This document shows, one piece after another, positions 37,373-46,674 of a stretch of 64,000 bases of DNA. Below the pieces are notes generated by a model, which was not told the origin of the DNA, ran no database searches, and worked only from the letters and a program-made list of their open reading frames with translations. Origin of the DNA: Ruminiclostridium josui JCM 17888 (GTDB lineage Bacteria; Bacillota; Clostridia; Acetivibrionales; DSM-1351). The first letter of the stretch is position 1, and the number at the start of each line of letters is the position of its first letter. Location: the NCBI RefSeq assembly GCF_000526495.1, contig NZ_JAGE01000001.1, forward strand, positions 1,702,501 to 1,766,500. The letters are read 5' to 3'. The position numbers were made by a program, and so were the translations under genes.

Positions 37373-38413
37373 TTATTTCATTAATTCAACAGCCTTTTCA
37401 CATATAGTTTCAGAGTCAGGATAAAAGGCTTTTTCCTGTAAATCTCCGGCTGGAGTCGGTATATCCGGGCAACAAACTCTTACAACAGGCTTTTTCAGTA
37501 AATGAAAAGCTTTCTCAGCAACAAGAGCTGCAATTTCCGCAGCAACGCCGCCTGTCTTCCATCCGGTATCAGTTATTATAAGTTTGCCTGTCTTTGCAAG
37601 GGATTCAAATATAATGTCTTCGTCTATTGGTTTTATTGTCCTTAAATCTATAACCTCAGCTGATATGTTTTGAGCTTGAAGCTTCTCTGCTGCCTTTAAG
37701 GCTTCAATCAGCATATAGGACACTGCAACAATAGTAACGTCCTTCCCCGGTCTTCTTACAACGCCCTTTCCAAATGGTATAGAGTATAATGTGTCTGGGA
37801 CATTTCCCATTGTTTTGTAAAGCCATCTATGTTCAACAAATAGCACAGGATTATTGTCAATTATGCTTGAGATGAGTAATCCCTTGGCATCATAAGGTGT
37901 AGCTGGAGCTGCGATTTTCAGTCCCGGAGCATTCATAAGCATTCCTTGCAAACATTGTGAATGCTGGGCTCCTGATCCCCATCCTCGGGCACTAACTGTC
38001 CTTACCACCAAAGGAACACTTACCTTTCCTCCGGTCATATAGCTCCATTTCGCAGCGTGGTTTACCAGTTGATCCAAAGAGAGTAGTAAAAAATCCATTC
38101 TGCTGTGAACAAAAACAGGTCTTAATCCTGCCATTGCAGCTCCTGTGGCTATCCCCGTCAGGGAATTTTCTGCAATAGGCGTGTCAAAAACCCTGTCACG
38201 GCCATACTTTTCATGCAATCCCTTTGTAGTTCCAAAAACTCCGCCGGGGTCGTCTACGCCCTCTCCCATAATAAAAACCCTTGAATCCCTTGCAAGGGAT
38301 TGGTCCATTGCTTCATATAAAGCATCTTTATATGAAATCATTCTGCCATTTTGGGAATCATCAGTTATTATAAATTTATCCTGTTTCTCAACTTCAATTG
38401 TAGTCCAGGGCAT
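37373..38413 (-). CDS. TPP-dependent 2-oxoacid dehydrogenase E1, beta subunit
   Basis: 346 residues, transketolase-like pyrimidine and C-terminal domains. Visible are MGEGVDDPGGVFGTTKGL, FDTPIAENSLTGIATGAAMAG with the Glu that activates TPP, and the C-terminal DTGWKTGGVAAEI. An N-terminal extension of about 25 residues precedes the usual start. It pairs with the alpha gene just upstream. No E2 acyltransferase or E3 gene is nearby, so the pair may transfer an acyl or C2 unit from a 2-oxoacid onto a sugar rather than to CoA. Confidence 0.82.
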   Translation of the reverse strand: MPWTTIEVEKQDKFIITDDSQNGRMISYKDALYEAMDQSLARDSRVFIMGEGVDDPGGVFGTTKGLHEKYGRDRVFDTPIAENSLTGIATGAAMAGLRPVFVHSRMDFLLLSLDQLVNHAAKWSYMTGGKVSVPLVVRTVSARGWGSGAQHSQCLQGMLMNAPGLKIAAPATPYDAKGLLISSIIDNNPVLFVEHRWLYKTMGNVPDTLYSIPFGKGVVRRPGKDVTIVAVSYMLIEALKAAEKLQAQNISAEVIDLRTIKPIDEDIIFESLAKTGKLIITDTGWKTGGVAAEIAALVAEKAFHLLKKPVVRVCCPDIPTPAGDLQEKAFYPDSETICEKAVELMK

Positions 38414-38450
38414 GTAATATACCTCCTATCAGTGTACATAATGAACTGTA

Positions 38451-39416
38451 TTAATCCGCATAAACAAAATCAAGTAATTCTTCTGGCTGTGGTTTAGGAG
38501 AATTAACTGCAAATTCAAAAGCATCCTTTATCACTTTGTCTATTTCCTCATGTATGGATTTTTCTAACTGCTCATTAAGAATATTTCTACTTTCAAGATA
38601 GCTTTTATACCATTTGATTGGACACTTTGAAACCCAATAGTCATATTCCTCCTGGGGTCTGTATCCTACACCCAGGTCATCAACGGTGCCAATATGCCCC
38701 TTCCATCTGTAGCTTATACACTCCAGCAAAACAGGTCCCTCACCATTTCTGCACTTTTCAATAGCCTTTTCTGCATACTCGGAAACTTTAAGCACATCAT
38801 TCCCGTCTATCTGATATGAGGGAATTCCATATCCCTGAGCAATTTTACATATATTGTCTCCTGGCTGTCTAGCATTTTGATGGGAGTTTATAGCATAGAA
38901 ATTATTTTCACATACATATATAACCGGAAGCTTTTTAAGGGATGCGAAATTCAGGCTTTCATGAAAAGTTCCTTCGTCTGCCGCTCCATCTCCGAAAAAA
39001 ACAGCAGTAACCCTATCATTTTTTTGAATTTTGGATGCCAGAGCGGCTCCCGTTCCAAGAGGCAGGCTACCTCCGACTATGGCAGTGGAGCCAAAAATCC
39101 CTATTTCCGGAGCCATCAAGTGCATGGAGCCTCCTCTGCCGGAAGTACACCCTGTCTTACGAAGATACAATTCTGCTATCATTTTATTGATATCTCCACC
39201 TTTTGCTATATAGTGGGCATGACTCCTATGAGTTCCAAAAAGATAATCCTCCTTACGAAGGTGTATACAAACCCCTGCCGCAATTGCCTCCTGCCCTATG
39301 GAAAGATGAATAGGGGTTTTCATTTCGTCATTTTTATATTCTTCCTCGATTTTGCGTTCCACACTGCGTATGGTCTGCATTACTCTATACAACTCAATAA
39401 GTTTCTCATTTTCCAT
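38451..39416 (-). CDS. TPP-dependent 2-oxoacid dehydrogenase E1, alpha subunit
   Basis: 321 residues, closest in look to acetoin/pyruvate dehydrogenase alpha subunits. The TPP motif runs from GDGAADEGTFHESLNFA to CENNFYAI. The HRSHAHYIAKGG and GRGGSMHLMAPE segments form the active-site loops. AGGCTGG precedes the ATG. It is the first of the E1 alpha, E1 beta, SDR and subtilase run on the minus strand. The absence of E2 and E3 genes is the odd feature. Confidence 0.84.
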   Translation of the reverse strand: MENEKLIELYRVMQTIRSVERKIEEEYKNDEMKTPIHLSIGQEAIAAGVCIHLRKEDYLFGTHRSHAHYIAKGGDINKMIAELYLRKTGCTSGRGGSMHLMAPEIGIFGSTAIVGGSLPLGTGAALASKIQKNDRVTAVFFGDGAADEGTFHESLNFASLKKLPVIYVCENNFYAINSHQNARQPGDNICKIAQGYGIPSYQIDGNDVLKVSEYAEKAIEKCRNGEGPVLLECISYRWKGHIGTVDDLGVGYRPQEEYDYWVSKCPIKWYKSYLESRNILNEQLEKSIHEEIDKVIKDAFEFAVNSPKPQPEELLDFVYAD

Positions 39417-39464
39417 ATATACCAGCCTCCGAAATTCTCAATAATATACTTTTTATGAGCAATA

Positions 39465-40289
39465 TCAATAAAGCAGTGTTACATTCTGGTCTTGCCAGTC
39501 TTTTAGTTCGTATACTGCTCTGGATACGTTTGAGAATCCATTTCCTATAAAATAGTCACATTTTGCTGCAAGCCATGTGTCTTTTATAATTTCAACTCCT
39601 TTCAGCCTGTTGTCATCATATTTCTGAAAGTGAACTCCCCCTTGGTTTTTCAAAACCCTCTTACAGTCAGTATTAATTAACCTGTCACCATATATGTTTT
39701 TATACTCCTCCAATATGTCTCTGCAATCAGTCATAAGAAAAATATGTGCATTAGGTCTTTCTTTCAAATAATTTTCTATTTTCGCCGGGTAAAGCTTGTT
39801 CAGTTCATGTAGATGACTAACTTCCAATATCTTGTCACTTCCTCTTAAATGTACTGCAATAATTTCTTTGCCGGTCATATTTATGTCATAGAAATCATTT
39901 ATCTCCTTTTCAATTTCCGGTCGCAGCCGTATATACTTTTTAAGCATAATCCTGTAAATCTCTGTGGAATTCAATCCGAAATACGGACATGTATCATCCA
40001 TGCGGCATATAGTACCATCAATATCCATATATTTATTTGCTACCTCTACGTCCTCATTAATACCTATATTATCCATTAATTTATCCATGCCGTATTTGGA
40101 TACAGGGAAAAAGTACTGTTCAAACGCGTTTGAGGCTTCATCTGTGCTGTACATACTCTTGCTACCCCAATAAACAACAGGAATCCTTTGCGTTATTTCG
40201 GCATGCAATATATTTGAAAGCGTGTGGTGCATATCATACCAAAACCCATCCCCCGTTGTATTAATAAGTAAGAATTTATCCTTCTTCAA
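39465..40289 (-). CDS. Fucosyltransferase-like protein 4 (GT23/NodZ-like)
   Basis: About 274 residues, the shortest paralogue. The start chosen is TTG at 40289 (reading MKKDKFLLINTTG), because GAGGGGAGGG lies just before it. An in-frame ATG at 40340 would overlap the end of manC. The donor motif HLRGSDK is intact. The N-terminal block (AEITQRIPVVYWGSKSMY) and the C-terminal block (KCDYFIGNGFSNVSRAVYEL) match the other three. Together with copy 2 it is the most likely active enzyme. Confidence 0.66.
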   Translation of the reverse strand: MKKDKFLLINTTGDGFWYDMHHTLSNILHAEITQRIPVVYWGSKSMYSTDEASNAFEQYFFPVSKYGMDKLMDNIGINEDVEVANKYMDIDGTICRMDDTCPYFGLNSTEIYRIMLKKYIRLRPEIEKEINDFYDINMTGKEIIAVHLRGSDKILEVSHLHELNKLYPAKIENYLKERPNAHIFLMTDCRDILEEYKNIYGDRLINTDCKRVLKNQGGVHFQKYDDNRLKGVEIIKDTWLAAKCDYFIGNGFSNVSRAVYELKDWQDQNVTLLY

Positions 40290-40317
40290 ATTATCCCTCC
40301 CCTCACATACCAGGCTG

Positions 40318-41391
40318 TTACAGGAAACTTTTGAATTCACTCTTTTTAATTATTTCAACCAGATCTTTAACTTCCTGTGCTCTTCCTCTAGGACAAACAA
40401 TAACAGCCTCATTTGTACCTGCAACTATCATATTGTCTAACCCTATTGCTGCAATAAGTATTCCATCAGCATAAATTACAGAATTAGTAGTTCCCAGAGT
40501 TACATAGTTGCCCTTCCAATAGTTATTGTCCTTATCTTTTTGTAGAGTTCCCGACAATGTATCAATGCTTCCTATATCATCCCAGTCAAAGGAAGCCTTT
40601 ATCACATAAATGTCTTTACTTTTTTCCAGTACAGCATTGTCAAATGAAATATCCTGTATTTCATTATATGCAGTCGTTATATATGTGTTAAAATTTTCAC
40701 TTCCCTCATGCATAAGTGCATCTGCGATGGATGTATAATGTTTAGGTATATGTTGTCTGATTTGATTAATTATTGTCTTTGATGTTCCGGCCAGAATACC
40801 TCCGTTCCACAAGTATTCACCTGATTCAAACATTGAGCGTGCTGTATCTTCTTTTGGTTTTTCAGTAAACTTATTAACTTTAAAAATTTGTCCTTCTAAG
40901 TCTTTCTCCTTATCTATTTTTATATAGCCGTAAGCGGTAGAGGGATACGAAGGGTTAATTCCTATTACAACAAGGCTATCCTTTTCTTCCACTGCATTAA
41001 AGGCAAGATTTATTGTATCAGCATAACCCTGCCGGTCTTTGACATAACCGTCAGCCGGTACAAAACATAGTATTGATTCTCCCAATTTTTTATCAAGAAG
41101 CATTGTAGTATATGCAATACATGCAGCAGTATTCTTCTTCACGGGCTCCGAAATTATATTTGTAGGCGGAATTATATCCTTCACAACTTCTTTGGTCATT
41201 TCTACAAGACTTTGATTAGTTACAATAAAGCAATTGGATGGGGCAACGCTCTGGCATACGCGGTTAATTGTCTGAACCAGCATACATTCGCCGTCATCAA
41301 CAGATATAAACTGTTTAGGCTTCTTTTCTTTTGACAGAGGCCATAATCTTGTTCCTGAGCCACCTGCCATAATAACGACAAATTTCTCCAT
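40318..41391 (-). CDS. manC: Mannose-1-phosphate guanylyltransferase
   Basis: GTP + mannose 1-phosphate to GDP-mannose, the precursor used by gmd and fcl. About 357 residues, nucleotidyltransferase domain only, without the isomerase half found in fused forms. The signature is VIMAGGSGTRLWPLSKEKKPKQF; FTEKP and YLWNGGI are also visible. The start is the ATG giving MEKFVVIMAGG, 8 bp after GGAG. It heads the minus-strand glycan transcript. Confidence 0.93.
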   Translation of the reverse strand: MEKFVVIMAGGSGTRLWPLSKEKKPKQFISVDDGECMLVQTINRVCQSVAPSNCFIVTNQSLVEMTKEVVKDIIPPTNIISEPVKKNTAACIAYTTMLLDKKLGESILCFVPADGYVKDRQGYADTINLAFNAVEEKDSLVVIGINPSYPSTAYGYIKIDKEKDLEGQIFKVNKFTEKPKEDTARSMFESGEYLWNGGILAGTSKTIINQIRQHIPKHYTSIADALMHEGSENFNTYITTAYNEIQDISFDNAVLEKSKDIYVIKASFDWDDIGSIDTLSGTLQKDKDNNYWKGNYVTLGTTNSVIYADGILIAAIGLDNMIVAGTNEAVIVCPRGRAQEVKDLVEIIKKSEFKSFL

Positions 41392-41518
41392 CTCCAAAAC
41401 TCCAAAAATATTATTATAATCTATTTTATGTAAATTACTTGAATATGTTCATACGTATTTATACTGAATTTTAGGGAAATAATACAATTTACTAAATCTA
41501 TAATATGGAGCGGCATAA

Positions 41519-41860
41519 ATGCAGGGTAAATATATATTGCTAACAATTTTAAATTCAGTACTTATTGTCTTTGGACAAACACTGTGGAAATTGGGACTTA
41601 TTAAATCTCAGGAGTATAGTTTAAAACTGCTGCTAAGTCCTCTAATCATTGCCGGAGTCCTTACTTATGGCATATCTACGATTTTATGGCTATATATACT
41701 TTCAAAACTTCCGTTTTCCACCGCATATCCTTTAAATAGCATTGCCTATGCCCTTAGCCTATTTGTGGGCTTTTTCATATTTAAGGAATATATTGATATG
41801 CAAAAAATATTTGGTACTATACTCATTCTGGCAGGAGTATTTTATATAGCTAGAGGGTAA
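41519..41860 (+). CDS. Small EamA/SMR-type membrane protein (flippase-subunit-like)
   Basis: 113 residues with four hydrophobic helices, the small multidrug resistance/EamA half-domain layout. ILNSVLIVFGQTLWKLGL lies in helix 1. AYPLNSIAYALSLFVGFFIFKE resembles ArnE/ArnF-type subunits that flip undecaprenyl-phosphate sugars. It starts a three-gene plus-strand unit with a GT2 enzyme and a DUF2304 protein, which supports a lipid-linked sugar role. It faces away from manC. Confidence 0.7.
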   Translation: MQGKYILLTILNSVLIVFGQTLWKLGLIKSQEYSLKLLLSPLIIAGVLTYGISTILWLYILSKLPFSTAYPLNSIAYALSLFVGFFIFKEYIDMQKIFGTILILAGVFYIARG

Positions 41861-41896
41861 AATAGATTAGGATGAATACAGGCTTCGGAGGAATAA

Positions 41897-42607
41897 ATGA
41901 AAAGCATAATAATAATACCTGCTTACAATGAACAGGATAATATTCTTGATGTCATAAATGATATAGAGCAAAACGCTGCAGGATACCATTACGTGGTTAT
42001 AAATGACGGTTCATCAGACAAAACAGATTTAATGTTGCAGGAAAATCACATTCCCCATATAAATCTTCCATTTAACATAGGTATAGGTGGAGCCGTACAA
42101 ACTGGCTACAAATATGCATATGAAAAAGGCTACGACATTGTTGTACAGTTTGACGGTGACGGTCAGCACAAAGCATCTTACATCCCTGAAATGATAAATA
42201 TTCTAGAAAAAGGTACCGCAGACATGGTTATTGGCTCTAGATTTTTGGACAAAAGGGGGTACCAGTCTACTTTTATAAGAAGATTGGGAATAAAGTACTT
42301 TCGTTTTTTAATATGGCTATTATCAGGGTCAAGAGTGACGGACTCAACTTCTGGTTTCAGAGCCTGCAACAGAAAAATTATTGATTTGTTTTCAAAACGC
42401 TACCCACAGGACTATCCTGAGCCTGAATCCATAATGATTTTAAAACAGAATAAACTAAAAATAGTGGAAGTGCCTGTAGAAATGAGGAAAAGGACCCGAG
42501 GGAATTCTTCAATAAACAGGTCTCTATCCGTTTACTATATGGTCAAAGTTACATTGGCTATAATTTTAAGTCGCATGAGACCGCGTATAAGACGGTTTTC
42601 CAATTAA
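41897..42607 (+). CDS. GT2 glycosyltransferase, polyprenyl-phosphate sugar type
   Basis: 236 residues. The GT-A fold shows IIIPAYNEQDNILDVI, then NDGSSDKT, the metal-binding DGDGQH, and GSRFLDKRG. The pattern is that of dolichol/polyprenyl-phosphate mannosyl- or glucosyltransferases without the C-terminal membrane helices. It probably charges a lipid phosphate for the SMR-type protein to flip. CGGAGG precedes the ATG. Confidence 0.82.
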   Translation: MKSIIIIPAYNEQDNILDVINDIEQNAAGYHYVVINDGSSDKTDLMLQENHIPHINLPFNIGIGGAVQTGYKYAYEKGYDIVVQFDGDGQHKASYIPEMINILEKGTADMVIGSRFLDKRGYQSTFIRRLGIKYFRFLIWLLSGSRVTDSTSGFRACNRKIIDLFSKRYPQDYPEPESIMILKQNKLKIVEVPVEMRKRTRGNSSINRSLSVYYMVKVTLAIILSRMRPRIRRFSN

Positions 42608-42630
42608 ATTTTTTTACGGAAGGTAAAAAT

Positions 42631-42975
42631 ATGAACGTACGATTACAGATAAGTATTCTTCTTATAGGATTTATTTTGCTTACAACAATTCTTAAAATGG
42701 TTCAGAAAACCAAATTGGAACTCAAGTACAGTATTCTTTGGATTGTATCTTCTGTAATGTTTATAATAATTGCTGCTTTCCCTGCTATCACTGATTGGTT
42801 TGCAAGCCTTATAGGAATAATCGAACCTGCAAATGCAGTATTTCTTGTACTTATTTTATTTGAGCTAGGTATAAACCTTAACCTTACCATAACTATCTCC
42901 AAACAAACCAACAAGGTTAAAAATATGGCACAGTACATTGCCTTGATGGAGAACCAAAACCGTGAAAAAAGTTGA
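42631..42975 (+). CDS. DUF2304-family membrane protein
   Basis: 114 residues with about three hydrophobic helices and a charged C-terminal tail. The layout (ISILLIGFILL..., YSILWIVSSVMFIIIAAFPAI, then a helix before TKQTNKVKNM) matches DUF2304 proteins that are usually encoded next to GT2 polyprenyl-phosphate transferases. It may anchor the GT2 enzyme. It lies 23 bp after the GT2 gene with its own GGAAGG site. Confidence 0.75.
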   Translation: MNVRLQISILLIGFILLTTILKMVQKTKLELKYSILWIVSSVMFIIIAAFPAITDWFASLIGIIEPANAVFLVLILFELGINLNLTITISKQTNKVKNMAQYIALMENQNREKS

Positions 42976-43059
42976 AATAATCGAACTATTATGATAAGCT
43001 AATATAGATTGTACTGTAAATTATTTATTTAATTACTTATTAAAGTTATGAAGCGGAGT

Positions 43060-43262
43060 AGTAAAGGAAAATTTAGTCACTAAAGAGAGCTGCATATTGG
43101 GTGAAATTGTAGCTGATTACGTTCTTTGAACTCGCCGTGGAGCTGCTGATATAAAAATTCAGCCGTAGGTCTTTCGTTACAGGACTTTTGAGTGAGCCTC
43201 CAAGGCTAACAAGAGTGGTACCGCGGATTAACCCGTCTCTTTTACTAAGAGACGGGTTTTTA
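43060..43262 (+). ncRNA. T-box riboswitch, leucine type, for leuS
   Basis: The T-box core AGAGTGGTACCGCGG lies at 43212-43225. It is followed by a terminator stem (ACCCGTCTCT with AGAGACGGGT) and a T-run ending near 43262. The specifier-like triplet CTC (43131-43133) sits before GCCGTGGAGC, the expected end of the specifier loop. It matches leucine, the amino acid of the downstream synthetase. The leader starts after an AT-rich stretch that must hold the promoter. Confidence 0.92.
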
Positions 43263-43307
43263 TAAGTTATTGATATCGATATTAAATAATATAAAGGAGT
43301 TGATAAA

Positions 43308-45752
43308 ATGCCATACTCAGCAGATATAGATAGGAAGTGGCAAAGTAAATGGGCAGAGACAGATATCTACAAGTTCAATCCCGAAAACACCGACAAAAAA
43401 CTATACTGTCTGGAAATGTTTTCATACCCATCAGGCGCCAACCTTCATGTAGGACATTGGTACAATTACGGTTTGACTGATTCCTGGGCCAGAATGAAAA
43501 GAATGCAGGGTTACAATGTGTTCCACCCAATGGGATTTGATGCTTTCGGACTTCCTGCGGAAAATTACGCAATTAAAACAGGTATTCATCCACAAGACTC
43601 TACTCTTAAAAATATAGAGACTATGGAAGGTCAGCTCAAGGAAATGGGTGCTACCTTTGATTGGAATTATGAAATAAAAACCTGTATGCCCGACTATTAT
43701 AAATGGACACAGTGGTTGTTCCTTCAATTGTATAAGTCAGGCCTTGCATATAGAAAAAATGCACCTGTTAACTGGTGCCCCAAGTGTAACACAGTTCTCG
43801 CAAATGAACAGGTCGTTGACGGATGCTGTGAAAGATGTGATACAGAAGTAACAAAGCGTGACCTTACTCAATGGTTCTTTAAAATTACCGCTTACGCACA
43901 GGAACTTCTGGACAAGCTGGATACCATTGACTGGCCTGAAAAAACAAAAAAGATTCAGACAAACTGGATAGGACGTTCAGAAGGTGCTGAGATATCTTTT
44001 AAAATCGCCGACACAGACATTGAGTTCCAAGTGTTTACCACCAGAGCCGATACTCTTTATGGCGTAACATATGTTGTTTTGGCGCCTGAAAATCCTATAG
44101 TTGAAAAAATAACAAAACCAGAATATTCTGAAGCAGTTGAAAAGTATAAAAACGATACAAAGAAGCAGACTGAAATAGAAAGACTTTCAACAACCAAAGA
44201 AAAAACCGGTGTATTTACCGGCAGTTATGCAATTCACCCTATCACAGGAGAAAAAGTGCCTGTGTGGATTGCAGATTATGTTCTTGCAAGCTATGGTACT
44301 GGATGTGTAATGGCTGTTCCGTCCCATGATGAACGTGACTTTGAATTTGCAAAGAAATATAACCTGCCTATTAAGAGGGTTATAAAAAGTGCTGACGGTT
44401 CAAATGACGAGCTTCCATTCTGCGAATATGGCGTTCTGGTTAATAGTGCAGAATTTGACGGTGTATCCTCAGCAGAGGCAAGAACTGCTATAATAAAGAA
44501 GCTGGAAGCAGACGGCAAAGGAAGTTTAAAAATAAACTACAGATTGAGAGACTGGCTTGTTTCAAGACAAAGGTACTGGGGTGCTCCTATTCCAATAGTT
44601 TACTGTGAACACTGTGGTGAAGTTCCAGTTCCGGAAGAACAACTGCCTGTTGCTCTTCCTTACAACGTTGAGTTTAAACCTGACGGAGAATCCCCTCTTA
44701 AAAAGAGTCAGGAGTTTATGAATACCGTTTGTCCGAAATGCGGTGCTCCGGCTAAGAGAGATCCAGATACACTGGATACATTTGTTTGCTCGTCATGGTA
44801 CTATCTCAGATATCCTGACAGCCAGAACACTGATAAGCCATTTGACACTGAATGGATAAACAAGATGCTTCCCGTTGACAAGTATGTAGGCGGTGCTGAA
44901 CATGCCGCAATGCATTTGCTATATGCACGATTTATAACCAAGGCATTGAGGGACCTGGGCTTCCTGAACTTTGACGAACCATTCCTATCACTTGTACATC
45001 AGGGTACAATACTTGGTCCGGATGGAAACAGAATGAGTAAATCCAGAGGAAATACCATTTCTCCTGATGATTATGTAAGAAAGTACGGTTCAGATATATT
45101 CAGAATGTATCTTGGCTTTGGTTTTAATTACGTTGACGGTGGCCCATGGAGCGACGATGGAATAAAAGCTATTTCAAGATTTGCAAGCAGAATAGAACGG
45201 CTTGTTGAAAGTCTTGCAGAGCAAAAGTCAAATCCATCAAGAACTGATGTTGATAAAGATGACAAAGAACTTAACTTCGTACGTCATACGGCTATAAAAG
45301 GAGCCACTCAGGACACCGATAGATTCCAGTTCAACACTGCAATATCACGTTGTATGGAACTGGTAAATGCACTTTACAAGTATGATGCAGAAGTCAAAGT
45401 TAAGAATATAAATCTTTTTGAGGATACCATTAAAGACTTAGTAAAGCTTGTTTCTCCTTTTGCACCTCATTTTGCTGAGGAAATGTGGGAACAGTTGGGC
45501 TATGAATATTCCATATTCAATCAGAAATGGCCTGAATTTGATGAAAATGCATTAGTTAAAGACACTATAGAATTGGCCGTGCAGGTTAATGGTACAGTCA
45601 GGGGTAAAATAGTAATTTCCGCTGATGCTGACAATAGTGAAGCAGAGGCCGCTGCTTTAGCTGATGAAAAAATAAAACCTTTCCTTGATGAAAAAGAAAT
45701 TAAGAAAGTTATAGTAGTAAAAGGAAGACTTGTTAATATTGTTGCTAAATAA
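43308..45752 (+). CDS. leuS: Leucyl-tRNA synthetase
   Basis: Charges tRNA-Leu, 814 residues, class Ia bacterial type. The HIGH motif is [10 protein letters not shown] and the KMSKS motif is NRMSKSRGN. An editing domain lies between them ([18 protein letters not shown]). Zinc-binding Cys pairs are seen in [12 protein letters not shown]. The C-terminal anticodon-binding and LeuS-specific tail is present. AAAGGAG precedes the ATG. Expression is under the T-box. Confidence 0.97.
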   Translation: MPYSADIDRKWQSKWAETDIYKFNPENTDKKLYCLEMFSYPSGANLHVGHWYNYGLTDSWARMKRMQGYNVFHPMGFDAFGLPAENYAIKTGIHPQDSTLKNIETMEGQLKEMGATFDWNYEIKTCMPDYYKWTQWLFLQLYKSGLAYRKNAPVNWCPKCNTVLANEQVVDGCCERCDTEVTKRDLTQWFFKITAYAQELLDKLDTIDWPEKTKKIQTNWIGRSEGAEISFKIADTDIEFQVFTTRADTLYGVTYVVLAPENPIVEKITKPEYSEAVEKYKNDTKKQTEIERLSTTKEKTGVFTGSYAIHPITGEKVPVWIADYVLASYGTGCVMAVPSHDERDFEFAKKYNLPIKRVIKSADGSNDELPFCEYGVLVNSAEFDGVSSAEARTAIIKKLEADGKGSLKINYRLRDWLVSRQRYWGAPIPIVYCEHCGEVPVPEEQLPVALPYNVEFKPDGESPLKKSQEFMNTVCPKCGAPAKRDPDTLDTFVCSSWYYLRYPDSQNTDKPFDTEWINKMLPVDKYVGGAEHAAMHLLYARFITKALRDLGFLNFDEPFLSLVHQGTILGPDGNRMSKSRGNTISPDDYVRKYGSDIFRMYLGFGFNYVDGGPWSDDGIKAISRFASRIERLVESLAEQKSNPSRTDVDKDDKELNFVRHTAIKGATQDTDRFQFNTAISRCMELVNALYKYDAEVKVKNINLFEDTIKDLVKLVSPFAPHFAEEMWEQLGYEYSIFNQKWPEFDENALVKDTIELAVQVNGTVRGKIVISADADNSEAEAAALADEKIKPFLDEKEIKKVIVVKGRLVNIVAK

Positions 45753-45763
45753 TAATAATTTAA

Positions 45764-45814
45764 AATGCAATAAGAGATATTCCCCTACCAGATTGTCTCT
45801 TATTGTATTTTTTT
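45764..45814 (+). terminator. Terminator after leuS
   Basis: AATGCAATAAGAGA pairs with TCTCTTATTGTATT around an 18-nt loop and runs into a T-tract, 12 bp past the leuS stop. Confidence 0.75.
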
Positions 45815-45885
45815 GATATTTACTGTAAAATGCTCTCATAATATGATAATATTAACTGATAATTTCATGGACGGAGAGCATAATT

Positions 45886-46452
45886 ATGAATATTACTTTT
45901 TATAGAAAGCTAGCATACAAAGTAGCTGATTCAGTCACAAGGAATGGGCAGTACACAGAGACGGAGATTAGCAATATTCGTTACGGACTGGTATGTATCT
46001 TTTCAGATTTGTATAAAACCCTTCTATACTTATTAATATTTACTGTTTTCTCTCTGACAAAGGAATTTGTATTAGCGTTTATTGCTTTTCTTCTGATTCG
46101 GCCCTTTCTTGGAGGTTATCATTTTAAAAGTGAGTTTGTATGCATTATAATGTCATTTCTGACCATGGTAATAGCTATATTCGCAGGTAAAATAATTATA
46201 ATCCCCTTCTACATACAGTTGGTGCTTATTGTATTACTTCCGATTCTGGGGTTTTTAATTACACCTGTCAAAGACAATCAAAAAAAAGAAGACCGGAAAA
46301 GAACAGGGATTTTAACAGGAGCAATTACAGTTTTACTTCTACTGTTAGACTGTTTCTATTTGCCCGGTAACATAATTACCTGGTCTGTTATAGAAGTTTA
46401 TGTACTATCTATATATCAACTACTAATTATCAAATATTTGCATAAAATGTAA
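45886..46452 (+). CDS. agrB: AgrB-family peptide-processing membrane protease
   Basis: Membrane cysteine endopeptidase of 188 residues with about five helices. In known systems AgrB cleaves the C-terminal tail of AgrD and forms the thiolactone or lactone ring. The catalytic His and Cys are visible in GGYHFKSEFVC, with the family spacing of seven. The N-terminal amphipathic region AYKVADSVTRNG is typical. CGGAGAG precedes the ATG. It is first of agrB-agrD-agrC. Confidence 0.9.
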   Translation: MNITFYRKLAYKVADSVTRNGQYTETEISNIRYGLVCIFSDLYKTLLYLLIFTVFSLTKEFVLAFIAFLLIRPFLGGYHFKSEFVCIIMSFLTMVIAIFAGKIIIIPFYIQLVLIVLLPILGFLITPVKDNQKKEDRKRTGILTGAITVLLLLLDCFYLPGNIITWSVIEVYVLSIYQLLIIKYLHKM

Positions 46453-46537
46453 TATATTTTGTAAAATATATTGACTTTTCCTGTAGAATGTTAGAATATT
46501 AAGTTGATAATTATAATTTTTTTAAGGAGTGACTTTG

Positions 46538-46645
46538 ATGAAAAAAAATTTACTAAAAACAGTTGGGAAAGTATCATTAATAGTTACAGGTTTGATTACC
46601 GGGGCAGCTTCTAAAATACTATGGTTATATCAACCCGAAAAGTAA
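46538..46645 (+). CDS. agrD: AgrD-like autoinducer precursor without cysteine, 35 aa
   Basis: A 35-codon gene between agrB and the kinase, with AAGGAG 8 bp before ATG. It starts MKKNLLKTVGKVSL and ends TGAASKILWLYQPEK. The amphipathic leader and the C-terminal aromatic-YQP segment match clostridial AgrD. The Cys that normally forms the thiolactone, about six residues before the Gln-Pro, is absent. Ser25 is the closest residue able to form a lactone, as known for some staphylococcal AIPs. The tail after QP is very short (two residues). Confidence 0.75.
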   Translation: MKKNLLKTVGKVSLIVTGLITGAASKILWLYQPEK

Positions 46646-46674
46646 TTTGATGAATTGATTTCTTTGGAATTTTG

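Noticed and set aside
40289-40340. Earlier ATG start for transferase copy 4
   Set aside because: It would overlap manC and has no ribosome site, whereas the TTG at 40289 follows a strong GGGGAGGG.
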